From Perca fluviatilis (Eukaryota > Chordata > Actinopteri > Perciformes > Percidae), in NCBI RefSeq assembly GCF_010015445.1, contig NC_053116.1, positions 4,973,568 through 5,037,567 on the forward strand: DNA of 64,000 bases, in the 5' to 3' direction. The position numbers and the translations under genes are program-made. Of this stretch, positions 12,300-23,160 are shown one piece after another. The number at the start of each line of letters is the position of its first letter. The first letter of the stretch is position 1. The notes below the pieces were generated by a model that saw only the letters and a list, made by a program, of their open reading frames with translations, made no database searches and was not told the origin of the DNA.

Positions 12300-12515
12300 A
12301 ATATATAGTCTGTGACAATTTAAAGAAGCTCTTGACTATTTATAAGATAGTCTGTGACACTTTGAAGAATCTACACTTTAAAGAAGCTCTTGACTACTTA
12401 TAAAAAAAATGGTCTGTGACACTTTAAACAAGCTCTTGACTATTTAGAGACGGACTGCAGAAGACATAAAATAGTAAATAGTCTGTGACACCCTAAGCAG
12501 GTTCTTGACTATTAA
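12300..12515 (+). repeat. Four-copy repeat in the ERV leader
   Basis: The phrase GTCTGTGACACTTTAAA followed by AAGCTCTTGACTATT recurs at about 12308, 12349, 12412 and 12481 with spacings of 41, 63 and 69 bases. It lies between the primer-binding site and the gag start, where retroviruses carry packaging and dimerisation signals. A regulatory role is inference only. Confidence 0.8.
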
Positions 12516-12581
12516 GCGATTTTTGTCTGCAGGGCTGTCCCGGGTTTTTACGAAGGTTTGCTGAAGAAATAACCTCGCTTT

Positions 12582-12818
12582 GTGGTGACGATCACATTGA
12601 AAAAAATAAAAGCTTCTGTCATCATGGATAACGAACCATCGAAGCCCTTTGAAGCATCTGGACCCATTGTGGGTGAGATGTGTCAGAAATATGGACCGGA
12701 TTGTTTGAGATGTCGGTTATATTGGTCAAAAAGCTTTGGCTTTCCGCCAAATGGATCTCTAAGTCTAGTAAAGCTAAGGATGTTAAAACACCCTTTAGAA
12801 GAAGTAGAAAGAAAATGA
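12582..12818 (+). pseudogene. ERV gag N-terminal candidate
   Basis: This 78-codon open frame lies in the position expected for the start of gag, after a 0.9-kb leader. An internal Met near 12624 begins a more plausible protein segment (MDNEPSKPFEASG). It contains two short cysteine pairs (MCQKYG and CLRC). I do not recognise a matrix-domain signature, so the assignment rests on position, upstream of the zinc-knuckle segment in the same strand. It ends at a stop and is separated from the next gag fragment by about 190 bases of non-open sequence. Confidence 0.4.
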
Positions 12819-13010
12819 ATGAGAAAATCAATAATTAAGACAGAGGATTTAAAGCTACTGAGTACAGGAAAAACAAAGAATGTTTTAAAATATAGATAAA
12901 ACAGTGATCTAGGGAAAGAATGCAAACATACATGCACCAATAACCTCATCAGTTCTAACCAAAGCCCATTTCTGAGCTTTCTCTAAAAATCAGGAAGACA
13001 AGCTGGAGAA

Positions 13011-13370
13011 ATGGAGGGACGAAGAGGACACAGACTCAACTCTGGGACAGGATCGATAGCATCCGTCACACCTGCATCGGGTGGAAAGACCAACGAGTAC
13101 GTGAGAAAACCATGTTTGAAGCGTTTGTCTGCATGTTACAACAGGCTGGTGGGCAACATATGGAGCGCGGACCCGAAAAAGGCTGCTCCCACAAAGGACG
13201 TGGTCGAGCCAGAGAGAGGCCCAGGCGGGTACCGTGGGCAAAATGGTGAGCCCTACAACCGAGACCAGTGTTGGTACTGCAAGGACTTTGGACATTGGGT
13301 ATGTAACTGCCTGAAGAAAAAGCAAAACCACCTCAGACAAAGAACAACACTTGTCCCTCTGTTTGACTGA
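13011..13370 (+). pseudogene. ERV gag nucleocapsid remnant with CCHC zinc knuckle
   Basis: This is the C-terminal part of a retroviral Gag. Near the end of the 119-codon frame is CWYCKDFGHWVC, which fits the Cys-X2-Cys-X4-His-X4-Cys nucleocapsid zinc knuckle that binds genomic RNA. It is preceded by a basic, Gly/Pro-rich stretch and followed by Lys-rich sequence, as usual for nucleocapsid. A single knuckle is typical of gammaretrovirus-like Gag. The frame ends at a TGA after PLFD. The capsid region upstream is mostly missing. Confidence 0.75.
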
Positions 13371-13599
13371 GTCCAACAGCTGATGAGGAAGGTAGTGCTA
13401 CCACACACACACACACACGCTTCATGCAATGAAGAAATGCTTTGCACTGATACACTGTTTTTGTTATTAGGGACAATTGATAGGTTAGAAAGTTCTGAAA
13501 AATAATCTATTCAGTTAAACCATTAACCCTTACTTATCTTCTGAAACCTACAAGAAGATGCCTACTACTGAGTGTAAAGTTAAAGGGGTTCCACTCACA

Positions 13600-14430
13600 T
13601 AATTTGATTATTAGAGCTATAGATTTGACACTGAAGATTATTTGGTCATTCTATTTGGTCAATTGGGGTTACAGATCAAACAGTAAGAGAACAATTATCT
13701 GTTCCTCTCTCCTGTACATGGGAAAATCAATTCTTGGTGTATGAAGGTTCCACTTATTTGGTTTAGGTAGTGATTTAATGTGCACTTTTATCCTCAACAC
13801 CTGACGGATTGAGAATTTCTCCTAATGTTCAACTGACGTAACCACGTTAATTACGGTGTGGCTAAAATGACATCACTCAAAGCTGCATCTGCTTTTTATC
13901 CCTCATGAAAAGTTTTTTGGTGCAGTGCTGTTTTCATGTAAAATGAACAGAATAGCAGCTTGTTCAGTTTAGTCTTAACAATTAGATTTTACTTGAGCCG
14001 GTCACCTAGAATGTCTGTACACGTTCCTGATGTCACTGTAAGACTTTTGCTGCCAAAGCTATTGAAGCGTTCGTGAATATGAATGTTCTGCAGTCTTCCC
14101 CGATGCTGGGACTGCCAGATCCCTAAAAACAGTTCATACAGACATACACGTAAATACACATGCTTGCAATGAAGACATGCTTTTTGCACGGTACAAACAC
14201 TCCCCACACGATAGACAGATCAAATTAGACGCAAAAACAGCACGGTTAACAGAAATAACTTTTGGAATATATGTCCACGTATTCATTGTGTTTGTCTGGT
14301 GTGAATACAAATTGCCTAGCATGGTGTTAATTATACAAGGGAAGAAAATTGGATTTGTAGTTGATTCAGGAGCAATAATTTGGGTTAGAGAAGTTTTGTT
14401 CTTCAAATCAGAAGCTCTCTGGTAAACTAG
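13600..14430 (+). pseudogene. ERV protease-like remnants, rearranged or degraded
   Basis: Two stretches look like retroviral aspartic protease. At 14310-14380 the translation contains GKKIGFVVDSGA, with the Asp-Ser-Gly-Ala active-site motif. At about 13670-13830 an in-frame stretch reading GVTDQTVREQLSVPL is followed, after a shift, by LGSDLM, similar to the end of a protease before a GRDLM-type block. Their order is opposite to that in a normal protease, so either there is a rearrangement or one match is spurious. Stops interrupt both. No RT follows. Confidence 0.5.
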
Positions 14431-17400
14431 TCTTTTCTTTAGAGAAATGGTTAGAAAAATGGTTATCTCAGAGAAGTTCACCATTCTTATGGGTTATGTA
14501 TATTCAGATCCTTAGGATCCTGAACTAGAAAAGAAAGGAAAATGTTCATTGTTTCTTTCTCCCTTTCATCTGAGTGTCCTGAAAATGTAATTTGAAAATG
14601 TCTATTTGAAATTGAAGCCACTGGCTTTAAAGTTGTGCGGTTTGGTAAAAATCACTCTTTGGCTGACATATTTTTGTTGCAGCCTAAAAGTATGCATTTG
14701 TTTACAAATTATAATGGAACACGTACCAGGTCAGTCTGTTAATCTCCTGACTACGGTAAAACAAATTGGGACACCTGTAGCTAAGCTTAAGGAATCACAA
14801 ATATTACATGCATTCCTTTTGTCACCTTTTGACCCTGATGAGGAGGACGTTGAAAAAGTTTTGATTTGAACAAATCAAAGGAGGAGCATGAGTTTTCTTT
14901 TGTCTACTGGCATATACACATGTCCAGTGGCTTTTACCTTGACTGATAAACTACAGAAGTTTTTCAGAAATTCTAACTCAAAAGCTCACATTCATGTTTC
15001 TTTGTCTCCAACAGAAGAGGAGACAGACCCAGGACACCTTGTGACTATTTTGGAAAATTAATCTGTGACGACTGACACTATTGATAATGTTTTTATTTGT
15101 CTCCCGACAGGAGACTATAGAAAACCTATAGAACAGCGCGTCTTGTATTCACAGTGTTGCAGATATTCAGAGAACCTGTGACTACAAATAGATGCATATT
15201 TCACGGTAAAAACGACATTTTTATATACTGATGTTTCACCACGCTTTTGTCTCAGGTACAGCGTTATCTCTGGGCAAAACACACAAATGTGACGTGGATT
15301 GATTGACAAATTGTTAACCTGTAGTCATCAAGCTGCGTTCGGACTACAGGCCCCAGAAACATCATTACACGCTAAAACAGGAAGTAATCGACAGAAATCC
15401 GACCGTGTTTTTAACTCTTTATTGACGGATGGGGTTTATAGTTCCGTGTTTAGATTCTCTAGCACGCACACTTATTCTCTCAAGTAACATAAATAAGAAG
15501 AATCATTTTTTATTACGAATGTTAAAGTTTTGTTTCATTCAGGACCTTCGAGCAGTAAATGCAGTGGGTCTATGTGGGTCTATGCTCGAGCACCTAATGT
15601 CTCCCACAGCTAAACATAACATTCTGATCAGGGAATGTTGAATGTTTTGATTCTCTGTTGTTTCGTCTAACGTTTTTCTTTCCTCAGAGTTCCAGTGGAA
15701 AAGACAGTAAATATTGTTTTATAGTTCTGGGTGATGGTAAGCTGTACACCTTGACACACCTTTGTGAGGAATACATTGAGTTGTTAATTAAAGATGCCAT
15801 TAATTACTAAAGGAATAACAGTGTGTTTATATGTACCCTTGAGAAATCCTTCTTTCTTTGAGAGAGGACAGCCAGAGGGGGAGACACACACACACACACC
15901 ACACAGAGATAAGACACAAGCTAAAACCAAACATGAGTAGTACAAGTGAAATTTTGGTTTAAAGAAATGATTTTGATATACATTTTTGTTGAATGTTATA
16001 TGATATGATGCTTCCCATAACAGGTAATGATTTGGATAAATAGAAGGCTAAAAACTTTAAGTTGTAATGATTCTTGGAACTAGCAGATAGTAATTAGTGT
16101 TACTTTGGTTTGTAAACTGGAGATAAAAAAATTACATAAACAATGTATTTTGGGTAATTCGTCTTAGTTTAATGGTGATATTGAATAAATGCAGGTTTAA
16201 ATGAGATTGAATCCTAAAAGCAGTACATTTCATATCATACTCTAATGAGTTTTTGAGTTGCTGTATCAACAAATTGTTTTAACTAAATTAGTTGATGTTG
16301 TCGTTGAAAAATTTACTGAGGTGAAAATTCCCCTAAAGAAATTATTTATTGAACTTTTGTTACGGATAAACAGGATTTGCTTTAAAACCTAGAACAATGT
16401 TAAGGATTAGAATATTAAACAGATTATTTATATTGCTTTTGAGTCATGAGCTTTGTCATGTCTCAAATAGGAGGGATATAGTAGCAATGATAAATAAGGG
16501 GTTTAATAAAGAGATAAGGGGTTTAATAAAGTAGCAAGGGAAATAAATAGTGTTAAATAATTTTTCTAAAGACGTTTGAAACATTTGTTGTGACATCACT
16601 GTAGCTCCAGTTTAAAAGACCTTGGATAACCAAAGTGCTAGAATAGTTAACAATTGTACATTGAGAAAATCTGCTTAGCTGAGAACAAAATTGACAAAAT
16701 TGATAGTTCAACTGTAAACAAAAGGATCATCTACCCCCTGATTGACACAGTAGTGTAAGGGGATGCAATAGTAATTGTTTTTGTTTTATTGGTTCTGATT
16801 TGCTCCAAAGAATTTTGCTCTAAAGATTGTTTTTTGACATAGGTAGGGAGAGGCCCATAATAAAAAACACCTATTTCTTCCACGGCAGTATAAGGGAAAT
16901 GATAGGTTAGGTTATTGCGTGAGAATTTTCTTCTGCTCTTTTGGCTGTAAGAATCCAGGTGTCAAGTCTGGGGATTCTGTGGTGATAACAACTTCAGGAG
17001 GAAGGATTGGCAAATAGACGGTGACCATCGAGATCCTTCCAGTGACACAGGGCAGTGAAAGGTTCCAGGGAGAGTCACCTGGATACACGCATCACTACAA
17101 AAGGTTCCAGATGTGGAGGAGAGAACAGGTTTTTCTACAACCGGCAACAAGTGACGAGCAGATCCTCTGCTGAGTCACCTACGTGCCATTTCTGAAGCGA
17201 CAGGGGAAACTGGAGTTTTCTCACTGTTTGCAACACATTGAGAGAGGAGAAAAACGAGAAGTTTTTCCAAGGAGGAAAAAACCAGAAGCTACATACTGGT
17301 ATTGTAGCCTGCTGTTTAAAATCATTTCAGAAGACAGCAGTGATACTGATCTCTTCTCTGACAACCACAGCACATTCTCTGACAGTGACAGCAGAATATA

Positions 17401-18664
17401 CTTCACAATTGTAGAGGACACACCACCTCTCTCTCTCTGAACACACACACACACACTCACTGCACATTCTTTTGAGGAACTGTTGACATTCCTCTGAGAT
17501 AAACACACACAATTTCAGAGCAGAGTGCTTTGAACACACACACAAGGAGCAGACGGACAGAAAGGACTGGAACAGGTACCCTTCAAGAAGAACATGGGGG
17601 GTTTTCCACATTTGTAGTGTGATTAATATGATTTTCTATTGCATTTATGGTTTTTTGAAAAGTATGATAAATCACGTGTAACCATTCCTCCCAACATTTA
17701 CATACACCAACACATTAGGGTGACTGGAGGAAAAGACGGGTGATGCGTTCACTACTTTCCATATCAATGAGAAAATGGTGGTTGGTATACGAATGCTACT
17801 AAATTGGGGCTAATTGGGGTTTTGTACCTTATGTGGTTCCTCATGACCACACAAATATAACTGATAGATTATTGATGAAAGAAAGTAAATTATTCTTAAA
17901 CAGCAATATTGTTAATATTGAACAAAGTTAAGTATAAAGACCTAGGCCATTTTTGTTGTGTGCTTTAGAACTTAGGAAAAGTTCCTTGTGGATCTTTTAT
18001 TACATTGAGGTAATTTCACTTTCCACATTGACAACACACATAAACACCACGTTTGACTAAGACTTTTGAAAGATTATCTAATAGATACATTTTCTAATAA
18101 GGAATTACTTGGGTTTAGTTAGGAAATGTATACGTGATGTAGGTTATAATGATTTTTGTTCACTATTTCTTCGCTCACAGAAATAAGCTATTTCCAGTGA
18201 AACCACACACATAGAATAACTGAATTTTATTTGTGCTCTGACAGCACTTAATGATGTTAGTTTTCACTTAAGGAGGGGTCAGTTTTATTCTGATTCTTCT
18301 CAACTTTCACTCTGTGAGAGCTTTGATAATTGCACTGAGCGTGCTTCAATTGATTTATATTAAAATAACCAAAGGGGGGGAAGCATTTGATGGCATTGCA
18401 TAATTTAATTATCAGCTTTATAGAAAATTTGACTTCGCCGTATGGGTAGATATGAAATTAGTAAATGTTCAAACTTCACACCAGGTTATTTTAATGGTTA
18501 AATACATAACACATTCTTTACACAAATTATAAGGCACTAGTCTGATGTGACATTAACCAGTGACATTTATGTCCAGGGTTTTTAGCAGATTATGTTTGGT
18601 CTTCAGATTTGTTTTGTTTGCTATGTCGTTAAAGTAATCAAGAAAAAGAGTTCACTTCATTCTT

Positions 18665-18817
18665 ATGGTAAATATGATTGAGCCTTCTGACGTATTCCGT
18701 CTTTCTGAATATGATAATAATGTTTGGACACCATCTCTGATACTGTGTGAGATTGATTCTTGCTACTATTTAAAAGAGGGTTTTTTTGTACCTTTCCATT
18801 TAACATGTAAGAAATAG
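18665..18817 (+). pseudogene. Short ORF next to the ERV 3' LTR
   Basis: This uninterrupted frame of 50 codons plus stop lies 114 bases upstream of the 3' LTR. It begins MVNMIEPSDVFRLSEYD and contains a CYYLKEGFFVPFHL stretch. The composition looks protein-like, but I do not recognise a family. It could be an env remnant or chance. Confidence 0.25.
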
Positions 18818-18917
18818 ACATGAAGATCCATAAGGTTGAATAATAAGAAGTGTGATTAATTCTATAATAAGGGTTGAATCTTTAAAAATAAAATTTATTT
18901 TTGTGATTATTTTGTAA

Positions 18918-18931
18918 TCAAAAGGGTGAAC
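18918..18931 (+). promoter_or_regulatory. Candidate polypurine tract
   Basis: AAAAGGGTGAA immediately precedes the TG of the 3' LTR, with a single C in between. The position fits a plus-strand primer, though the tract is short. Confidence 0.45.
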
Positions 18932-19552
18932 TGTGGTGGCAAATTTTATTTTAACCATTTGTTTAATGATATTAACCATTGGTTTGATTCTTTCATAACG
19001 CCACAAGATTTAGCTTCTTCATGTGTTGATTCAAAAGGCTCCAAGTGAAATAGTTGGCAACCGTGAACTATAGCCCAGTAGAGTTATTTAGTTCTACTAG
19101 CCTGAACCTTCTCACATTGTTGTCTTTTGCTTAGATAGAAGTGGAGAAGGCCGATGACTGTTTACGACAGTGAGAACTACGTAGGTTTCTGTCTCCTGAG
19201 ATAAACTGTTGTTTAGGCTAATGTTAGGAACAGAGAGCAGAGGGCAAGGTGAGACAATGGTTTGACTTTTCATGATGTCCTTTTTTCAACTATGGCCATA
19301 CTAGAAGATACATTTAGAGGGGTGGCTTAACAGAGTTTCTTCACTTTATGATGTTTGGATGTTTAGACTTTAGGTTAGAAAGACATTTTCAGTTGTGCTG
19401 CGTGTACCTTTGAAACTGTGTTTTCTCCATTTGCAAATGTAAATAAATACTCAAAGACCAAACTTTGGTTTAATTCTCAAACAGTCGTTATTCGTTTTGA
19501 TTTTATCATGAATATCACTAACTTTGCTGCTTCAAGGAAAACTTCCACCACA
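18932..19552 (+). repeat. 3' LTR of the ERV
   Basis: This 621-base LTR is collinear with the 5' LTR with four substitutions and no length difference, about 0.6 percent divergence. It is followed by the ATTT target duplication. Confidence 0.93.
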
Positions 19553-20064
19553 ATTTGAATTAGCTGCACATGAGCTAATATTATATTTAAACTAACGTAA
19601 TACTAATATCAGAGTGCATTCGGTGGTAAAGCACTGTAATTTAAACTAACTTAATACTAACATCAGAGTGCACTCGGTGGTAAATGCACTGTAATTTAAA
19701 CTAAAGTAATACTAATATCAGAGTGCATTCATTGCTGCATTTCGACACATTCATTAAGGTTTCTTTTCCCTCTTCGGACACTGTATTAAATGAGTTGGGC
19801 AGTGGGTGAGGTTAAACGTTTAATACTAATATCAGAGTGCATTCGGCGGTAAATGATTTGGTTTCCCGTCTTTTTTGTTTGGCGCACATCTAGGCGTGTT
19901 AAAATTTATTGTGAACCTACAACCCGTTCTCACTCCCAACTCGTAAAATACAGATGCTTGGTCAGTGTCTCTCAGCATCAGATATTGACGCAAAAAGCAC
20001 CCTTTAGCTTCTGTATGGAACGCACTGGGCAGAGCAGCAGCTCCACTAAGATGAAGTTGTTTTA

Positions 20065-20970
20065 AGAGCGAAGGTAACGAGTAGTATGAAAGACCGAAAA
20101 TCTGCATAACGAGGTAAATTGGGGTGGTGGATGGGTCAAAAAACACAGGTCTTTCACCCAGGAGACAGGGTGGCCTGCGTGCGCGGTTAATGACAGGTCT
20201 GTTATTATTCTCGGGCACTACATTGTCAACATCCATGATCTGGAGAACCTCCGACTGAGTTGACTCTCGGGATGGCGATGCCCCAAGAGTAAGAGCAGGC
20301 AACTCCTCATCCTGATTATCAGGCGGTGTTGAGTCAGTGGGGAGGGGTGGCATTTCAACTAGCCCCTCATGCTCCACATCTTGTGCATCGGTGTCCATCA
20401 TCATCCAGACCCATGTCGCTGGTCCCCTCAATGCCGAGACCCAGACCCTCGTCCTGTACTCAGCTCCTCTTGATGAAGTATCTGTTTTTACTTCAGCATC
20501 ATGGCCATCACTCAGATCATCAGATTCAGACATGTCAGACATCCCGTCTTCAGAGGCAGCATCATAAAGGGGTAGGAAGTTGACTGGCGTTGTCAAGTTC
20601 CTGTGTACTGTTTTCTGTTGGCCAGTGTTGCTATGCTGAATCTTGTATGTGTGGTTGTCAGCATTCAGCCCAACCACCAGGTAAACAGCATTCTCCCAGC
20701 GGTCAGCAACTTTTTGCTTACCCCACTCTCCTTTGTTGGCCAGCAAGACATGGTCACCAACTTACACAGGTGCTCCTCGAACTTTACGATCATACAAGTG
20801 AGCATGTCTCTTTAACTGCTTGATAGCTGCAGTCTGTGCTATTGCCATGGCCTCTTTTAAATCTCTCCTTAAGTGTTGGACGTACTGATCATAGTTCATG
20901 ACCTCAGGGTTATCCAGAACTGTGCTGAAGGCCATGTCGATTGGCAGTCTTGGTATTCTCCCAAACATCA
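20065..20970 (-). pseudogene. Gypsy copy A integrase C-terminal region and acidic tail
   Basis: The segment nearest the integrase core (20762-20968) reads RIPRLPIDMAFSTVLDNPEV and runs into HAHLYDRKVRGAPV, a typical Gypsy integrase C-terminal stretch. After a frame change the longer frame (19832-20746) continues with NKGEWGKQKVADRWENAVYLV and KTVHRNL, the GPY/F-like module that positions integration. An acidic, Ser/Asp-rich tail (EDGMSDMSESDDLSDG) follows. The tail beyond about 20551 is absent from copy B, where the duplication joint cuts it. The last 80 residues of the open frame (below about 20065) may be foreign sequence. Confidence 0.75.
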
Positions 20971-21049
20971 GCAGAAACGGTGCATAACCTGTGGTCTCGT
21001 GGATGGTGCAGTTATAGGCAAAGGTAAGGGACTTAAGCGCCTATGGCCA

Positions 21050-21705
21050 TCTGTGTTTGGCTTTCGGGGGTAGCGCCCGAATCATGTTGCCCAAGGTTCT
21101 GTTCATTCTCTCACAGCATCCATTACCCATAGGATGGTAGGGCGTAGTATGGGACTTATCGACACCAGCAAGACTCAAGAGTTCAGCTATCAGAGTACTC
21201 TCAAAATTGCCCCCCCTATCTTAGTGAATGCATCTTGGAAAGCCATAAACACAGAAATAGTTATTCCACAACTGATGAGCCACAGACTTGGCAGATTGGT
21301 TTGGACGCAAAAAGTCATGTGCCATCTTGGTTAAGTGATCAGTGACGACGAGCACATCCAATGACTTGTTTGCAGAATCTTCAGCAGACCAGAAGTCTAT
21401 ACTAACAAGCTCAAGTGGCTCAGTCGTGATGATGTTCTCTAAGGGTGCTCTGGCCGCCGGCTCAGGAGTCTTGCTCAGCACACATCTCCTGCAACATTTC
21501 ACATATTCCTTAATATCTTTTTCCCATGCCAGAAAAACCGTTGCCTGGTCAGGTACAAAGTCCGCTGTTGGCCCTGATGACCTGCCCCATCATGGACTCC
21601 ATCCAAGACCTTTGCTTGCAGCGAAGCAGGAACCACATACAGGTATGTCTTCTTCTTAGTAATGGCGTTCTTTGACATGCGATACAGCACACCTCTCTTC
21701 ATCAC
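21050..21705 (-). pseudogene. Gypsy copy A integrase (zinc domain and core)
   Basis: The HHCC-type zinc domain (21499-21705) contains VHDGAGHQGQQRTLYLTRQR followed by FFWHGK and, in the next frame, CCRRC. The catalytic core (21221-21502) has PLELVSIDFW with the first catalytic Asp and VVTDHLTKMAH with the second. Core residues further on, including the Glu region, are spread over other frames toward 21050. Integrase inserts the cDNA into the host genome. Frameshifts, including one at a C-homopolymer near 21210, break this copy. Confidence 0.82.
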
Positions 21706-22260
21706 CAGCTTCTCCCAAACTTCTCAGCGACTGGAGGATTTCCACCAACTCCTTAGCACGCTCCCTCCTTGAGGGTCTCCTTCCCCTCTCCACATAGAAG
21801 ATCACTCTGCACAAGACATGGTCATTCCTCTGCTTATCCATCAGCTGATCACGAGACAGCATTTCCCCACCAATTGGTTCTGATGGCATCACTTCCTGCG
21901 GGAGCTGTGGCAGCAGCAGTGCATGGGAACCCACATCAGCGTCCAGCAGCTTGTGTGACTGAAGAACGGCGGCCACTTCCTGTTCAGACAGAGCACCAGA
22001 TTGGGAAACAAATGCACACTGGCAAACAACAACAGGCTTAACATCAGAGGCTGTGTCAAATGGATGATTAGACCAGCGGAACACATCTTGCACCTTGTCT
22101 GTGTGCACAGCATTAGCTTCACCCAGCAGTTCTTTGTATGCAACCCTCGTCAGACGATGGAGTGCACTTGGTCAGACAAAGGGCTCTCGGCTCAGAGCAT
22201 CTGCAACAATGTTCTTGGTACCCGGAATATAGTTAATATCAAACTGAAACGGTGCAAGTT
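21706..22260 (-). pseudogene. Gypsy copy A RNase H to integrase linker
   Basis: In several frames this stretch encodes the connector after RNase H, including AYKELLGEANAVHTDKVQDV, and the segment EPIGGEMLSRDQLMDKQRND before the integrase zinc domain. The RND...VLCRVIFYV part is characteristic of this Gypsy lineage. It has no catalytic residues of its own. Frameshifts separate its parts. Confidence 0.65.
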
Positions 22261-23160
22261 TGGCGACCCATTGTTGTTCGCACGCGTCTAGTTTTGATTT
22301 GGACAGAATGTAGGTCAGCGGGTAATTGTCGGGTCCACACTATGAACTGGTGTCCTCTCAGCCAATGATGAAACTTGTTGCAGACAGCCCATTTCATTGC
22401 AAAAAACTCCAATCGATGTGCCGGATATTTGGACTGTGCATAGGTGAGTGACTTGCTGGCAAAAGCAATTGGCCTTGTTCCCAGTCGTCAGCCCAAAGCC
22501 TGAGCTTCAGGTTGTGAACCTTGAGGCGCTCAAAAACCTTCTGCAAGCATTCCATTGCCAGTTCTTCAGTGGGTGCAAACACCAGGACATCATTGAGGTA
22601 GTACAGTAGGCTGAGGAAGTTCTGATCCCCAAAGATGTTGAGCATCATCCGCATAAATATCGCCGGACTGTTGTAGAGCCCCTGTGGCAGGCATACTCGT
22701 ACAGTCCAAACGGCGATGAAAAGGCTGTAAACTTTTTGTCACCCTCGTGAACCTCAACATTATAGTAGCCGGAGGTGAGGTCCATGGTAGAAAAGTAGGC
22801 GTTGCCACCCAGTGCTGCCAAAGCATCAGCCTGGTGAGGAAGGGTATGCGCGTCTTTGATGGTGTGAGCGTTTATCCAACGGAAGTCATTACAGAGTGTT
22901 AGATCGCCAGACTTTTTCCAGACAAGGATGAAGCATAGTCACTGCTGGACTTCCGTATGATCTCCCGTTCCTCCATTTCATCCAAAGCCAGCCTGAGCTT
23001 TTCATATTGGTTCAGTGGAATGCGTATGGTATGGCATTCGAAAAGGCTTCTCGTCACTGAGTCGAATTCTATGAAGGCAGCCAGAAGCCTTTCCACAGTC
23101 CAACTTATCCTTTGAGAAGATGGATTGGTACTGGGTCAACAGGTGAACAGGTTTCTCTCT
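22261..23160 (-). pseudogene. Gypsy copy A reverse transcriptase and RNase H
   Basis: RT copies the RNA into cDNA. The N-terminal part has DCGKASGCLHRIRLSDEKPF, followed by a segment with ALAALGGNAYFSTMDLTSGYYNVEV carrying the first catalytic Asp (split here to stay legible: STMDLTSGYYN). The active-site box reads LLYYLNDVLVFAP near 22590, so the first Asp of the usual YXDD is Asn. RNase H follows near 22270-22440 with PAHRLEFFAMKWAVCNKFHH. The Asn substitution is also in copy B, so it predates the duplication. Frameshifts at 22480-22670 break the frame. Confidence 0.85.

Larger units (their letters stand above)
14431..18931 (+). other. ERV interior without recognisable pol or env
   Basis: This 4.5 kb should contain RT, RNase H, integrase and env if the provirus were complete. 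I see no YXDD box, no integrase HHCC or DDE pattern, and no clear transmembrane or furin-site pattern. Short open stretches at 14580-14720, 14940-15060 and 17183-17440 look protein-like but match nothing I know. A 50-codon ORF at 18665-18817 starts with Met and lies just before the polypurine-like tract. The rest is AT-rich. Confidence 0.5.
11048..19556 (+). mobile_element. Endogenous retrovirus with two LTRs, internally degraded
   Basis: Two 621-base direct repeats (11052-11672 and 18932-19552) begin TGTGGTGG and end CCACCACA, a perfect 8-base terminal inverted repeat with TG...CA ends. The 4-base sequence ATTT flanks the element at 11048-11051 and 19553-19556, as expected for retroviral integration with a 4-bp duplication. 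The 7.26-kb interior has a leader with repeats, a gag remnant with a zinc knuckle and a protease-like fragment with DSGA. I find no reverse transcriptase active site, integrase or recognisable env. One zinc knuckle and the 4-bp duplication suggest a gamma/epsilon-like (class I) ERV; this is inference. Confidence 0.92.
10983..19857. repeat. 55-bp repeat array interrupted by the ERV
   Basis: The unit AATACTAATATCAGAGTGCA followed by TTCGG(T/C)GGTAAATGCAC occurs once left of the retrovirus (about 10981-11030) and at 19600, 19652, 19707 and 19821 on its right. The three central right-hand copies have a period of 52-55 bases. The retrovirus therefore sits inside a pre-existing short tandem array or an element made of these units. 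Confidence 0.75.

Noticed and set aside
12990..13376. A 128-codon minus-strand ORF
   Set aside because: It is the complement of the gag zinc-knuckle segment and has no family signal of its own.
20326..20823. Several plus-strand ORFs across the Gypsy element
   Set aside because: They are on the opposite strand of the coding Gypsy pol and recur in copy B only because the DNA is duplicated.
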